NCBI RefSeq assembly: GCF_001816145.1 | Contig: NZ_MDZB01000022.1 | Coordinates: forward strand, 47,442-111,441 | DNA: 64,000 bases | Origin: Hymenobacter lapidarius | GTDB taxonomy: Bacteria > Bacteroidota > Bacteroidia > Cytophagales > Hymenobacteraceae | Direction: 5' to 3' | Shown here: positions 33,970 through 43,949 of the stretch, one piece after another | Layout of the letters: the number at the start of each line of letters is the position of its first letter | Numbering within the stretch: position 1 is the stretch's first letter | Made by a program: the position numbers and the translations under genes | Notes under the pieces: generated by a model | The model's input: only the letters and a program-made list of their open reading frames with translations | Database searches by the model: none | Told to the model about the DNA's origin: nothing

Positions 33970-34929
33970 TTACCCGGCCTTGTAAAACGGCTCTATGGTG
34001 CGGAAATACGGATTCACACCTTCTTCTGAATTCATGTCCAGCAGCATTAAATCCACAAACTGGTACGCATCAGTCTGGCCTTGCAGCACCGGTCCCAGCT
34101 CTTGCATAAAGCCAGGGTCGGGGTTGTTGCTCACAAAAGCGAGGAGCAGACGCGGCACTTCGGGGTTGTTGGCAAGCTGCATCTGGGCCAGGTAGGCGGC
34201 TTCGAGATGGGGCTGGGTGGCAGCCCAAGCGGCAATGGCGTCGGTTACGGCCGTGGGGTTTTCGGCGGGCGGGCTGAGCAGCACCTGGGCATCGCCGCCG
34301 GCGGGCGAAAGTGGCCCGGTGAGCTGCCCGGCCAGCAGGGCGGCCAGCTCGTCTTTGGGCAGAATCTTGCCCGCGGGCGAGAACGGGTTCAGCACGCAGT
34401 CCTGGCCCTGCACCATGCTGAAAAACGCGTGGCCGGGCAGGCGCACGTAGCTCACGGTGCCGTTGTCGACGCCGCCATCGGTGAGGCGGGGCACCGAGGA
34501 GAAGATGGGCAGCTTGCCATCGGACAAAATCTGCAGCTGGATTTCCTGGCCTTCGGCCAGCACCACTTCGCCTTCGTTGATGCCTTCCATGGGCGCCAGA
34601 ATCATGAGGATTTCCTCCTGCAGCAGGGCCTGGTAGAACGCCGGGCGGGCGTTTTCATCGGTAGCGGCCAACAGCAGCAGCTGCTCCAACACGTTTTCGG
34701 GCTCGAAGGGAAACGGCTCTGGCTCCGGCATTTGGTAGGTAGGCACCGGCGCTACCGGCTCGGGCGGCGCCACAAATTTGGAGCCCTGGTAGCGGGGGCC
34801 GCCGGCGGGCTTCTCAGCCGGTTTATTCGCGGCTTTGTCAGCGGGCTGCGCCGAAGGGTTGGCCGCCGGAGCGGGAGTGGCCGGCGTGGTGTCGGCGGGT
34901 TTATTTTTTAGGAAGTCGAGCAGGCCCAT
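33970..34929 (-). CDS. SseB-family protein
   Basis: The product has 319 residues. A short start, MGLLDFLKNKP, is followed by a ~60-residue linker rich in Ala, Pro and Lys. Two SseB modules follow: an N-terminal one (NVLEQLLLLAATDENARPAFYQALLQEEILMI...FSSVPRLTDGG) and a C-terminal one (VLLSPPAENPTAVTDAIAAWAATQPHLEAAYLAQM). SseB proteins are named after enhanced serine sensitivity in E. coli; the molecular role is unknown. The Pro/Ala-rich linker is unusual in the family and may act as a flexible spacer. Confidence 0.85.
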   Translation of the reverse strand: MGLLDFLKNKPADTTPATPAPAANPSAQPADKAANKPAEKPAGGPRYQGSKFVAPPEPVAPVPTYQMPEPEPFPFEPENVLEQLLLLAATDENARPAFYQALLQEEILMILAPMEGINEGEVVLAEGQEIQLQILSDGKLPIFSSVPRLTDGGVDNGTVSYVRLPGHAFFSMVQGQDCVLNPFSPAGKILPKDELAALLAGQLTGPLSPAGGDAQVLLSPPAENPTAVTDAIAAWAATQPHLEAAYLAQMQLANNPEVPRLLLAFVSNNPDPGFMQELGPVLQGQTDAYQFVDLMLLDMNSEEGVNPYFRTIEPFYKAG

Positions 34930-35075
34930 AATGGAATTAAGAATGCAAATGGATTAGTGGCGCAATCTACGGCAGAAAACGGGTTGGAAAGCGGGCAAAA
35001 GGGCCCGGTGCGGCTCTTGCGAGGCAAAATATTAGGCCCGTTGCGGTGGTCAAGCTGCCGCGTGCTGGCGCTGGA

Positions 35076-35477
35076 TTAGCGGCAGGCCTGCAGCTGCTCT
35101 TCCACTTCCCGGATGGTGCGCGGCTTGGACTTGTTGCCCCAGCTGTTCTCAATGTAGTTCAGCAGATTGGTGAGCTGCGCGGGGCTCATGCCTTTTTCGC
35201 CGGGCATCACGTTGTTGTAGGAAATGCCGTTTACCACAATGGGTCCCTTTTGCCCATTGCGCACCAGGCAGGGCAGCTCGGCGCGGTGCAGGGCAAGGTA
35301 GTCGGCCCCGGCGAGGGGTGGAATCAGGCGCGCCAGGCCCTGGCCCTCGCCGCCGTGGCAGCTGGAACAGTGCTCCACGTACAGCCGCTCGCCCTGGTTT
35401 TTATTAACGGGGAAGCATCCGGGCACCGTAAGGGCCAGTACCGCGCACGCCAACAGAAGTCGAAATGCTATGCGCAT
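35076..35477 (-). CDS. Class-I cytochrome c, probable lipoprotein
   Basis: The product has 133 residues with a lipoprotein signal (ALTVPGC). One heme site is CSSCH, and the distal Met ligand is in NNVMPGEKGMS. Its ATG directly follows the SCO stop codon (TAA then ATG), so the two genes are translationally coupled. As an anchored periplasmic monoheme cytochrome it could carry electrons in respiration or during copper redox handling with the SCO protein. Confidence 0.9.
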   Translation of the reverse strand: MRIAFRLLLACAVLALTVPGCFPVNKNQGERLYVEHCSSCHGGEGQGLARLIPPLAGADYLALHRAELPCLVRNGQKGPIVVNGISYNNVMPGEKGMSPAQLTNLLNYIENSWGNKSKPRTIREVEEQLQACR

Positions 35478-36173
35478 TTACTGGCGGGCCACGGCCGGCT
35501 GACGGGTTTTGATTTCAGCCAGCAGGATGGGGAGCTCCGTCATCAGCCGGGCTACCTCTTGCTCGTTTAGGCTGTCGTAAAGGCCCCGGATGTGCCCCTG
35601 GTCGTCCACGAGCGCGAAGGTGCCATTATGGGCAAATCCGCCGGGGGCCAGCTTGTCGGGCTCAGCCGCCGTGTAGTAGGCGCGGGCCAGCTGGAACACG
35701 GAGTCCTTGGCGGTGGGCTCGCCCTTGGCGCCGGTGGTGGCAAAGTACCAGTTCTTGGCCGCGCCCATGCCCAGGCGCTCGGCGTAGTCGCGCAGCACCG
35801 GAATGGTGTCGTGGGCGGGGTCGATGGTGTGCGAGAGGAAGGCCAGGTGCGGGTCCTGGCCGTACTTGGCGTACACCTTCAGCAGCTCGCCCTGCATTTT
35901 GGGGCAGATGCCGGGGCAGGTGGCGAAGAAGAAGTCGGCGATGTACGCTTTGCCGGCAAAGGTTTGGTTGGTAATGACTTTGCCGGATTGGTCGGTGAGC
36001 TTGAACGCGGGCACAGTGGCGAAAATCGTATCGGCGGGGCCACCATCGGCCCGGGGGCGCACGTCGCGCTCCCCCAGGATGGGCAGGCGGGCGGCGGTGT
36101 CGGAACCAGGCTCGGTGCAGGACGTGAAGAGCGATGCCGCCAGCAGGGGCAGCAAAAAAAGGCGTTTCAGCAT
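35478..36173 (-). CDS. SCO1/SenC-family copper chaperone, lipoprotein
   Basis: The product has 231 residues with signal MLKRLFLLPLLAASLFTSC (lipobox FTSC). The thioredoxin-like SCO domain holds the copper-binding CPGIC motif (ATCPGICPKMQ) and the distal His in GGFAHNGTFALVDD. SCO proteins deliver copper to, or reduce the thiols of, the CuA centre of cytochrome oxidases. It lies in an operon with an upstream lipoprotein (3 bp gap) and a downstream cytochrome c (no gap), which suggests a cassette for oxidase maturation or copper handling. Confidence 0.92.
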   Translation of the reverse strand: MLKRLFLLPLLAASLFTSCTEPGSDTAARLPILGERDVRPRADGGPADTIFATVPAFKLTDQSGKVITNQTFAGKAYIADFFFATCPGICPKMQGELLKVYAKYGQDPHLAFLSHTIDPAHDTIPVLRDYAERLGMGAAKNWYFATTGAKGEPTAKDSVFQLARAYYTAAEPDKLAPGGFAHNGTFALVDDQGHIRGLYDSLNEQEVARLMTELPILLAEIKTRQPAVARQ

Positions 36174-36176
36174 AAC

Positions 36177-36635
36177 TTAGTTGGAAGGAGCGGACTCGGA
36201 CGGTGACGGCAGCGCGGGCTGCCGATTGATAAACAACGAAGCCGAGTCTATCGTTGCACGAAATTGCCGGCTCACCGTGGCCAGCAGCTGCTGTTGCTGC
36301 TGAAAGTAAGCCAGGCGCGCGGCCGGGATGGCTGTGGAATCGGGGGCGCGGTACTGATGCATCCAGCCCATCATGGCGGCATCGGCGGCGGCCAGGCCGC
36401 GGAAATACGGGCCCGCCCCGGGTGCCTTGGCCTTGGTAATTAAGCCCTTGAGCCGGTACAGTTCGTCCATTTTGGCCATCAACGAATCGTGGCGCGCCAT
36501 GACGGCCATTTCGGCAGCGGTGGCCGGCGAGGGCGGGCCTTGTTCGGCAATGGGCTGGTTGGGCGAGGCGCAGGCTGTCAGCAGAAGCCCGGCGGCAGCC
36601 ACCAGGGCCCGGTGGGTGTGTTGGAAGAATTTCAC
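36177..36635 (-). CDS. Hypothetical lipoprotein, first gene of the SCO/cytochrome operon
   Basis: The product has 152 residues from a GTG at 36635, giving signal MKFFQHTHRALVAAAGLLLTACAS with lipobox LTAC. The mature part is helical, with Met-rich stretches (MAVMARHDSLMAKMDELYRLKG, AAMMGWMH) and a final Ser/Pro-rich tail. The Met and His content could suit a metal-binding role, but no family is recognised. Its stop codon is 3 bp from the SCO start. The TACCTTTG box 4 nt upstream supports the GTG start. Confidence 0.7.
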   Translation of the reverse strand: MKFFQHTHRALVAAAGLLLTACASPNQPIAEQGPPSPATAAEMAVMARHDSLMAKMDELYRLKGLITKAKAPGAGPYFRGLAAADAAMMGWMHQYRAPDSTAIPAARLAYFQQQQQLLATVSRQFRATIDSASLFINRQPALPSPSESAPSN

Positions 36636-36639
36636 GGGG

Positions 36640-36647
36640 CAAAGGTA
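36640..36647 (-). promoter_or_regulatory. -7 promoter box 4 nt before a GTG start (leaderless)
   Basis: Read leftward, TACCTTTG is followed by CCCC and then GTG. The transcription start should fall at or beside the start codon of the lipoprotein gene, so the lipoprotein-SCO-cytochrome operon probably has a leaderless mRNA. Confidence 0.55.
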
Positions 36648-36821
36648 CGGCGCACGGATACGTGCGGCGGCCGGCCGGGCGTATCCGTCGCCCCAAGCCA
36701 TCTCCGGTAAACGCCTTTCATAAGCCGGTTGCTGCGCTGCCAGGCCGGCACTGGTTTCGGGCCTAGCGTCACCTCCGTAGGAACACTACATTCCCTTCGC
36801 CCTCCCACCCGCACATTCCAA

Positions 36822-38270
36822 TCAGGAAGGCAGCAAATCAATCCAGCCGTCTTCGCTCACCACCACGGCCAGCGTAGGGTATTTACTGCTGTTCACATAG
36901 CGCAGGGCTGAATTATAGCGCGAGCCACGCGACGAGTCGCCTTTTTCGGTGGCCAGGCCGTCGAGAATGGCGCCAATGGCGTGGCACATGCCGCTGGGCT
37001 CAATGAGCACGGCCCCGTCGATGTTGGTAACGAGCCGCAGCACGGAAGGCGTCATAATGCGCGGCACCACTCGGAAGCACTGCCGGGTAAGGCGCTGGGC
37101 TTCCTTGGCCGCGCCGGTGCTGATAACCAGAATGGTCCCGGTGGGTTGGGTGGTGGCTTTGTGGGCCAAATCCCATAGATAATCGATGCTGTCAAGGGAG
37201 AGGGTGGGGAAAACGATGCGGGCCGTGCGGGCAAAGTTGTCGGCCGCTACCTGGCCTTGCGGCAGGCGCGGGGTGTTGCTCACCACGCGCATCAGTACGT
37301 GGCCGGCGTGGCTCATTTCCCAGCTATAGTGGTTGGTGAAGTGCACCGTAACCAGCGGTTCGTACTGGCCGTCGGACTCGGGCACCAGCTGCCCGAGCCC
37401 AAAGACATGCGAGGCATCCGAAATCAGGGCCGTGTGCCCTTCGCTCAGCTCCAGCAGCTTGCGAATGGAACGGTGGTCGCGCATGGGCACGGGCGTTTCC
37501 AACGTGAGTACCGGCATTACGGCCGGGTGCAGGCGCCGGCTCACCAGCATGGTGCCCACGCCCTCGTCGCCCTCGTGGCGCAAGGCCGCCACGCCGTTGC
37601 AGGCATCGTAGAGGCCGTGGGTGCCGGCCGGGGCCACGCGCAGCATGAGGCGGCGGCCCGCCGAGCGCAGCAGCTCGTTGTAGTCGCGGTCGAGCACGGG
37701 CTGGTCGTTGTCAACCGTGTCGGCCTCGCGCAGGGCGCGGTTGCAGTCGTGCAAAAACTCTATTACCGCCGCGTGGGGGAGGTTGACGGGGCGGGTAGCT
37801 GTTGACTTGGGCAGCGTATAGTACCCGTCGTAGCAATCGGCGGAAAGCTGCAGCACCACCGTCACCAGGTAGCCTTGCAGGCTCACGGGCACGGCGCAAA
37901 AGGAACGCCGGTTTTCGTTGCGCGAAGTAGCCAGCGTCTGCAATGTCGATTCGGTGGCCCGGCACACCAGTTCGTACCAATGATGCTTGGCGATGCGGTC
38001 GTGGTCGTTGGGGTGCAGGTGGTACACAATTCCCTGCGGGCCGGTATCCGTTTCCAGGGAGGCAGCCATGCTCTTCACGTCCTTGAAATCGAAGGGCGAG
38101 TAGCGCATGGTGGCCGGCTCGATGATTACGGCACCGGGTTCGTCCGGCTCTTTCGACGAAGCGAACCCGAGCAGGAAAACTTCGGGTCGCAGGCTGCGGT
38201 CCAGTAGATTAAAGATTCCCTCGGCGAAGAGTTGGGCAGAGACGCGAAACAGGCTTTGGTGTTCCCACAT
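36822..38270 (-). CDS. DACNV-type sensor protein with a DisA-like nucleotide-cyclase-related C-terminal domain
   Basis: The product has 482 residues from the ATG at 38270 (a TTG two codons upstream is possible). The C-terminal ~130 residues have the DisA/diadenylate-cyclase fold: DGAVLIEPSGMCHAIGAIL and SSRGSRYNSALRYV. The DGA motif is present, but the catalytic RHR motif reads RYN, so cyclic-di-AMP synthesis is unlikely. Inactive relatives of this kind (DACNV and similar domains) have been proposed by comparative genomics as nucleotide-sensing modules. The N-terminal part of ~340 residues is an uncharacterised, possibly sensory region. The gene stands alone. Confidence 0.75.
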   Translation of the reverse strand: MWEHQSLFRVSAQLFAEGIFNLLDRSLRPEVFLLGFASSKEPDEPGAVIIEPATMRYSPFDFKDVKSMAASLETDTGPQGIVYHLHPNDHDRIAKHHWYELVCRATESTLQTLATSRNENRRSFCAVPVSLQGYLVTVVLQLSADCYDGYYTLPKSTATRPVNLPHAAVIEFLHDCNRALREADTVDNDQPVLDRDYNELLRSAGRRLMLRVAPAGTHGLYDACNGVAALRHEGDEGVGTMLVSRRLHPAVMPVLTLETPVPMRDHRSIRKLLELSEGHTALISDASHVFGLGQLVPESDGQYEPLVTVHFTNHYSWEMSHAGHVLMRVVSNTPRLPQGQVAADNFARTARIVFPTLSLDSIDYLWDLAHKATTQPTGTILVISTGAAKEAQRLTRQCFRVVPRIMTPSVLRLVTNIDGAVLIEPSGMCHAIGAILDGLATEKGDSSRGSRYNSALRYVNSSKYPTLAVVVSEDGWIDLLPS

Positions 38271-38466
38271 TGGCAATTACAGAACGGCCGGGCCCCGTTG
38301 CGGACCCGACTTCGCCTCGAACTACGGAAAAAAGCTCGGCATAGTGGTTCATTTAAACAAATTTCCTGTCAAGCTGCTTCATTTGCCGGTTGCATTGCCG
38401 TATATTCGGGATAAAGCCAGCCACCCTCATTGCGGCCCACTCACGCACCGCCAACCTCGCAAGCCT

Positions 38467-38730
38467 ATGCTCTTCGTCGACATGCTTTTTGTGGTGGCGG
38501 TGGCCATTTCCTTCATCCCCATTCTGACCGGCTACTGCGCGCACAGCCGCGGCCGGTCGTTCTGGCTCTGGTTTGTGCTGGGGTGGGTGCTGCCCTTGGT
38601 GTCGTTTTTCCTGCTTTTCGCCCTCATCGCCCGCGATGAGCTAAACCCCGCCCGCCGGCTTTTGAGCGAAGCCAAACAGATTCTGCGCGACGCCGAACAA
38701 GCTGCCGCCCGCATCCGGGCCGAGAAGTAG
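38467..38730 (+). CDS. Small membrane protein
   Basis: The product has 87 residues from the ATG at 38467. Two membrane segments are visible, FVVAVAISFIPILTGYCAHS and SFWLWFVLGWVLPLVSFFLLFALI, followed by a charged helical tail (ARRLLSEAKQILRDAEQAAARIRAEK) likely to form a coiled coil in the cytoplasm. No family is recognised. It is divergent from the DACNV gene; TATATTCG at 38401 could be its -7 box. Confidence 0.65.
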   Translation: MLFVDMLFVVAVAISFIPILTGYCAHSRGRSFWLWFVLGWVLPLVSFFLLFALIARDELNPARRLLSEAKQILRDAEQAAARIRAEK

Positions 38731-38760
38731 CCGTTCAGCGGTTATCCAACATAAGCAAAA

Positions 38761-38793
38761 GAACGGTCATGCTTCGGCTGCGCTCAGCATGAC
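38761..38793. repeat. GTCATGCTGAGC repeat, collapsed copy 4
   Basis: GAACGGTCATGC runs directly into TTCGGCTGCGCTCAGCATGAC. The central part found in full copies is missing, leaving the outer arms as a short hairpin. It lies between the small membrane protein and flavoprotein genes. Confidence 0.7.
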
Positions 38794-38814
38794 TGCCTTA
38801 ATAAGGGGATGTTC

Positions 38815-40083
38815 TCACCTTATATTCCTCATTGCCTGCTGCCACGCCAGCACGCCCTTGGCCACCCACGCCCCGGTGCTGAAGCAGCCCTGCAGCAAAT
38901 AGCCACCCGTGGGCGCTTCCCAGTCCAGCATTTCGCCTGCCACAAAAGTGCCCGGCCGCTGTCGCAGCATCAGGTGGTCGTCCACGGCCGCAAAGGCAAT
39001 GCCCCCGGCCGTGGAAATGGCCTCGTCCAGGGGGCGCAGACCCGTCACGGCAATTGGCAAGGCCTGCAAAAGGGCGGCCAGAGCTACCGGGTCCAGCGTG
39101 GCCGCTTCGGGCTGCACCTCCCGCAGCAGGGTGGGCACCGGCGGCCCCAGGTGCAGGGTTTTGCGCAGGAAGTCGGACAGGGACGCGCCCGGCCGCCGCT
39201 GCCGCAGCTTGGTCAACAGAGCCTCGGGCGTCAAGTCGGGTTTCAGGTTTAGGTGCAGGTTGGCGGGGCCGCCGGTGGCCAGCGCGGCCCGGAGTTGGGG
39301 CGTTTTAGCGTACACGGGCGTGCCTTCCAGGCCGTACTCGGTTAGCATAATCTCGCCGCGCAGGGCTGGGCCGTCGTTCACGCGCAGGGCCATGTTCTTG
39401 AGGGGCGCCCGACCCGCTTTCTCCTTGAAGAAAGCCGACCACGCCACTTCCGCGCCGCAGTTGGCCGGCGCAAACGAGGTAACGGCAACGCCAAGCTGCT
39501 CCACCAAGGGCACCCACGCGCCATCTGAGCCTGTTTTGGCCCAACTGGCGCCGCCCAATGCCAGGATGGTCGCGACTGGCTCCAGCACCAGCTCGCGGGC
39601 CACTTCCGGGCGGCCGCTCTCGTCGCGCACGCGCAGGCCCGTGGCGCCCACAAACCCCAGCCAGCGGTGGCGGGTCAGGATTTCAACCCCCAACTCGCCC
39701 AGCTGGGCCACCCAGGCGCGCAGCAGCTCGGCTGGTTTGTGGGCGGCCACCGGAAAAATGCGGCCGCTGGTGCCCACGAAGGTTTCGATGCCCAAGCCCG
39801 TGGCCCAGGCCCGCAGCTCAAGCGGCGAAAAGTGGTGCAGCAAGTTCCGGAACCGGGGCTCTTCGGGGCCGTAGCGGCTGGCAAAGCGGCCCATGTCCTC
39901 GGCGTTGCTCAGGTTGAAGCCGCCGTGCCCGGCCACCAGAAACTTGCGTCCCACCGTGGCCTGTGCTTCGTACACCCGTACCCGGCAGCCGGCTTCGGCC
40001 AGGCGCTGAGCGGCCAGCAGGCCGGCCGGCCCGCCGCCCACCACCGCTACAAAAGACGCGTTATCACGGGGTGTTTCGGCCAC
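38815..40083 (-). CDS. FAD-dependent flavoprotein of the HI0933/BaiN family
   Basis: The product has about 422 residues from a GTG at 40083; a TTG 15 codons upstream is an alternative. The dinucleotide-binding motif is VAVVGGGPAGLLAAQRLAEAG, followed by the family motif VGRKFLVAGHGGFNLSNAED. A second conserved region is LALGGASWAKTGSDGAW, and the FAD-contacting end reads TAGGIAFAAVDDHLMLRQRPGTFVAGEMLDWEAPTGGYLLQGC. Family members are oxidoreductases of mostly unknown substrate. It is divergent from the cation antiporter. Confidence 0.88.
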   Translation of the reverse strand: MAETPRDNASFVAVVGGGPAGLLAAQRLAEAGCRVRVYEAQATVGRKFLVAGHGGFNLSNAEDMGRFASRYGPEEPRFRNLLHHFSPLELRAWATGLGIETFVGTSGRIFPVAAHKPAELLRAWVAQLGELGVEILTRHRWLGFVGATGLRVRDESGRPEVARELVLEPVATILALGGASWAKTGSDGAWVPLVEQLGVAVTSFAPANCGAEVAWSAFFKEKAGRAPLKNMALRVNDGPALRGEIMLTEYGLEGTPVYAKTPQLRAALATGGPANLHLNLKPDLTPEALLTKLRQRRPGASLSDFLRKTLHLGPPVPTLLREVQPEAATLDPVALAALLQALPIAVTGLRPLDEAISTAGGIAFAAVDDHLMLRQRPGTFVAGEMLDWEAPTGGYLLQGCFSTGAWVAKGVLAWQQAMRNIR

Positions 40084-40157
40084 GGCCAGAAGGGGTAAAG
40101 GCTGCAAAGTACGGCCCGCGGCTGGCAAGTAAACTAACCAAAGCGCGGCTTTGCCGT

Positions 40158-40165
40158 TAGTTTTG
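40158..40165 (+). promoter_or_regulatory. -7 promoter box 4 nt before the antiporter ATG
   Basis: TAGTTTTG matches TANNTTTG exactly and ends 4 nt before ATG. With no room for a leader, the mRNA should be leaderless. Confidence 0.5.
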
Positions 40166-40169
40166 GCGT

Positions 40170-41360
40170 ATGGGACCCTACACTATACTAATTGGCCTGA
40201 GCCTCGCCGTGCTCTTGTCCTACTTGTTTGACCTCACGGCACGCGCCACCAAGGTGCCCTCGGTCCTGCTGCTGCTGCTGGCCGGCATCGCCCTCGGCCA
40301 GGCCAGCGCCTATTGGGAAATGCCCATTGTAGTACCCCCAGTTGTGCTGCAGCTGTTTGGCATTGTTGGCCTGATTTTCATTGTGTTGGAAGGCTCTTTG
40401 GACCTTCGCCTGACGCCCGAAAAATTCCCGCTCGTGCGGCGTTCGTTTTTGGCAGCGCTGGTCATTATGCTGGTGCAGGTAGGGGCCATCGCGGCGTTGC
40501 TGCATGCTTACCTTGACGTCGGCTGGCAGAGCTGCATTGTAAATGCCGTGCCGCTGGCCGTGGTGAGCAGCGCGGTGGCCATTCCCAGCGTGGCCGGGTT
40601 GGGGGGTGAGAAGCAGGAGTTTATCATTTACGAAAGCACTTTTTCCGATATCATCGGCATCATGCTGTTCAACTTTGCCCTGCAGGACAACTTCGCGCAG
40701 GGGCTGTCAGTGGTCACGTTCGGGCGCGACGTGCTGGCCGTGGTGGTAGTGGCCGTGCTCAGCACCGCGCTGCTGGTTTTCCTGCTGGGCCGGCTGCGCG
40801 CCCATGTCAAGTTCTTCCTGCTTTTTGCCTTTCTGGTGCTCATCTACAGCCTGGCCAAAAAGCTGCACCTTTCTTCCCTGGTGCTGGTACTCGTATTTGG
40901 CCTGGTGGTGAACAACGCCGATTTGCTGGCGCGCGGCGCGCGCATGCAGCGCTGGTTCCGTCCCGAAAAACTGGCCGCCGAGCTCCAGCAGCTCAAGAGC
41001 ATCACCGCCGAATCGGCGTTTCTCATCCGCACGTTTTTCTTCCTGATGTTTGGCTTCTCCATCACGCTCTCCAACCTGGTGAGCTTGTCGCTGCTATTCC
41101 AAGGGGTGCTGATTGTGGTAATGCTGACCTTTATTCGGTTTCTTTACCTCAAGTACGTGGCCAAGACCGACCTCATCCCCGAACTGTTCATTGCGCCCAA
41201 AGGCCTGATTTCGGTCCTGCTCTTCTACAGCATTCCCCAGAATATGCTCATCGGTGAGGTCAGCGAAAACATCCTTTTTGTCGTCATTCTCTTAACCGGC
41301 CTGCTGATGATGATAGGGCTGATGCTCGCGCACCGAACGCCGGACATGCTGGAGGTGTAG
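40170..41360 (+). CDS. Monovalent cation:proton antiporter (CPA family)
   Basis: The product has 396 residues and 12 or so hydrophobic segments, covering nearly the whole protein. Family features include the first helix ILIGLSLAVLLSYLFDLTARATKVPSVLLLLLAGIALGQ, FIVLEGSLDLRLTPEKF, and STFSDIIGIMLFNFAL, where acidic residues probably bind cation and protons. There is no regulatory C-terminal domain (no TrkA-type NAD module). It probably exchanges Na+ or K+ for H+. It is followed by a palindromic repeat and a ClC chloride channel gene on the opposite strand. Confidence 0.85.
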   Translation: MGPYTILIGLSLAVLLSYLFDLTARATKVPSVLLLLLAGIALGQASAYWEMPIVVPPVVLQLFGIVGLIFIVLEGSLDLRLTPEKFPLVRRSFLAALVIMLVQVGAIAALLHAYLDVGWQSCIVNAVPLAVVSSAVAIPSVAGLGGEKQEFIIYESTFSDIIGIMLFNFALQDNFAQGLSVVTFGRDVLAVVVVAVLSTALLVFLLGRLRAHVKFFLLFAFLVLIYSLAKKLHLSSLVLVLVFGLVVNNADLLARGARMQRWFRPEKLAAELQQLKSITAESAFLIRTFFFLMFGFSITLSNLVSLSLLFQGVLIVVMLTFIRFLYLKYVAKTDLIPELFIAPKGLISVLLFYSIPQNMLIGEVSENILFVVILLTGLLMMIGLMLAHRTPDMLEV

Positions 41361-41362
41361 GG

Positions 41363-41457
41363 CAGTTATCAATGAACAGTGAGTAGTTATCAGTGAGCAG
41401 TTATCAGTTGTTGGTCGAAAAAGGAACTATTCATTGTTCACTGATAACTGCTCACTG
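41363..41457. repeat. CAGTTATCAGTGAGCAG-type inverted repeat
   Basis: Direct repeats of AGTGAGTAGTTATCAG and AGTGAGCAGTTATCAG on the left are mirrored by CACTGATAACTGCTCACTG on the right. The element lies between the convergent antiporter and ClC genes and could fold into a long stem. Confidence 0.75.
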
Positions 41458-41461
41458 AAAA

Positions 41462-43249
<1,788 letters not shown>

Positions 43250-43307
43250 GGACTACAACAAAAGGCTAACGCGTATGTGGGGACGCAAAAACGAAGCCGT
43301 CGGATGC

Positions 43308-43348
43308 CGGGTAAAGACACAAGCTCGATGAACCGGTGTCTTTACCCG
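43308..43348. terminator. Perfect hairpin between ClC and cytosine deaminase genes
   Basis: CGGGTAAAGACAC and GTGTCTTTACCCG form a perfect 13-bp stem with a 15-nt loop. It has no T tract beyond TT, so it is either a weak terminator for the leftward cytosine-deaminase region or another palindromic element. Confidence 0.4.
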
Positions 43349-43379
43349 TTGAACCACTCGGCTGGCATGCGGTGCTGGC

Positions 43380-43832
43380 CTACAGCTCCATAATGTCCTC
43401 GTTCCAGAGCGTGGGCTCGGCGGCAATGAACTCATCCATCATATCCACGCATTCCTGCAGGTCGAGGTCCACCACTTCCACGCCGTGGCTTTCAAGGAAA
43501 GCCCGCGACTCGCCGAACGTGCGCGACTCGCCCACCATCACCTTCGGGATTTTGAACTGCACGATGGTGCCGGCACACATGTAGCAGGGCATGAGCGTGG
43601 TGTAAATGACGGTGTCGCGGTAAGTGCGCTGGCGGCCGGCGTTGGTGAGGCAGTCCATCTCGCCGTGCTTGATGGCGGAGTCTTCCTGCACGCGCTTGTT
43701 GTGGCCCTGGCCCACAATCTTGCCGTCGCGCACAAGCACCGAGCCAATGGGAATGCCACCCTGCGAGCGGCCCAGGCGGGCTTCGTCGATGGCGGCTTGC
43801 ATGAATTCGTCTTTGGTGTTGTGGTCGGTCAT
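43380..43832 (-). CDS. Yeast-type cytosine/nucleoside deaminase
   Basis: The product has 150 residues. The zinc motif HGEMDCLTNAGR with catalytic Glu and the second motif TTLMPCYMCAGT identify the CMP/dCMP-deaminase superfamily. The HGEMD and TTLMPCYMC forms and the ending EPTLWNEDIMEL are typical of Saccharomyces-type cytosine deaminase rather than the E. coli CodA type. It would convert cytosine to uracil in the cytoplasm for pyrimidine salvage. The gene stands between a GTCATCCTGAGC repeat and a hairpin, with no operon partner. Confidence 0.9.
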   Translation of the reverse strand: MTDHNTKDEFMQAAIDEARLGRSQGGIPIGSVLVRDGKIVGQGHNKRVQEDSAIKHGEMDCLTNAGRQRTYRDTVIYTTLMPCYMCAGTIVQFKIPKVMVGESRTFGESRAFLESHGVEVVDLDLQECVDMMDEFIAAEPTLWNEDIMEL

Positions 43833-43852
43833 GGGTGGGGTGGTTAATGCCC

Positions 43853-43936
43853 GTCATCCTGAGCTTGCGAAGGACTTTATAAAGGCAGAACGGCTTTTGG
43901 TCGACCGTGATAAGGTCTTCGCGAGCTCAGGATGAC
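43853..43936. repeat. GTCATCCTGAGC palindromic intergenic repeat (variant family)
   Basis: GTCATCCTGAGCTTGCGAAGGAC is mirrored by GTCTTCGCGAGCTCAGGATGAC, around a centre that differs from the GTCATGCTGAGC copies. It lies between the cytosine deaminase and AddB-like genes. Confidence 0.75.
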
Positions 43937-43949
43937 AGGAAAATATGAA

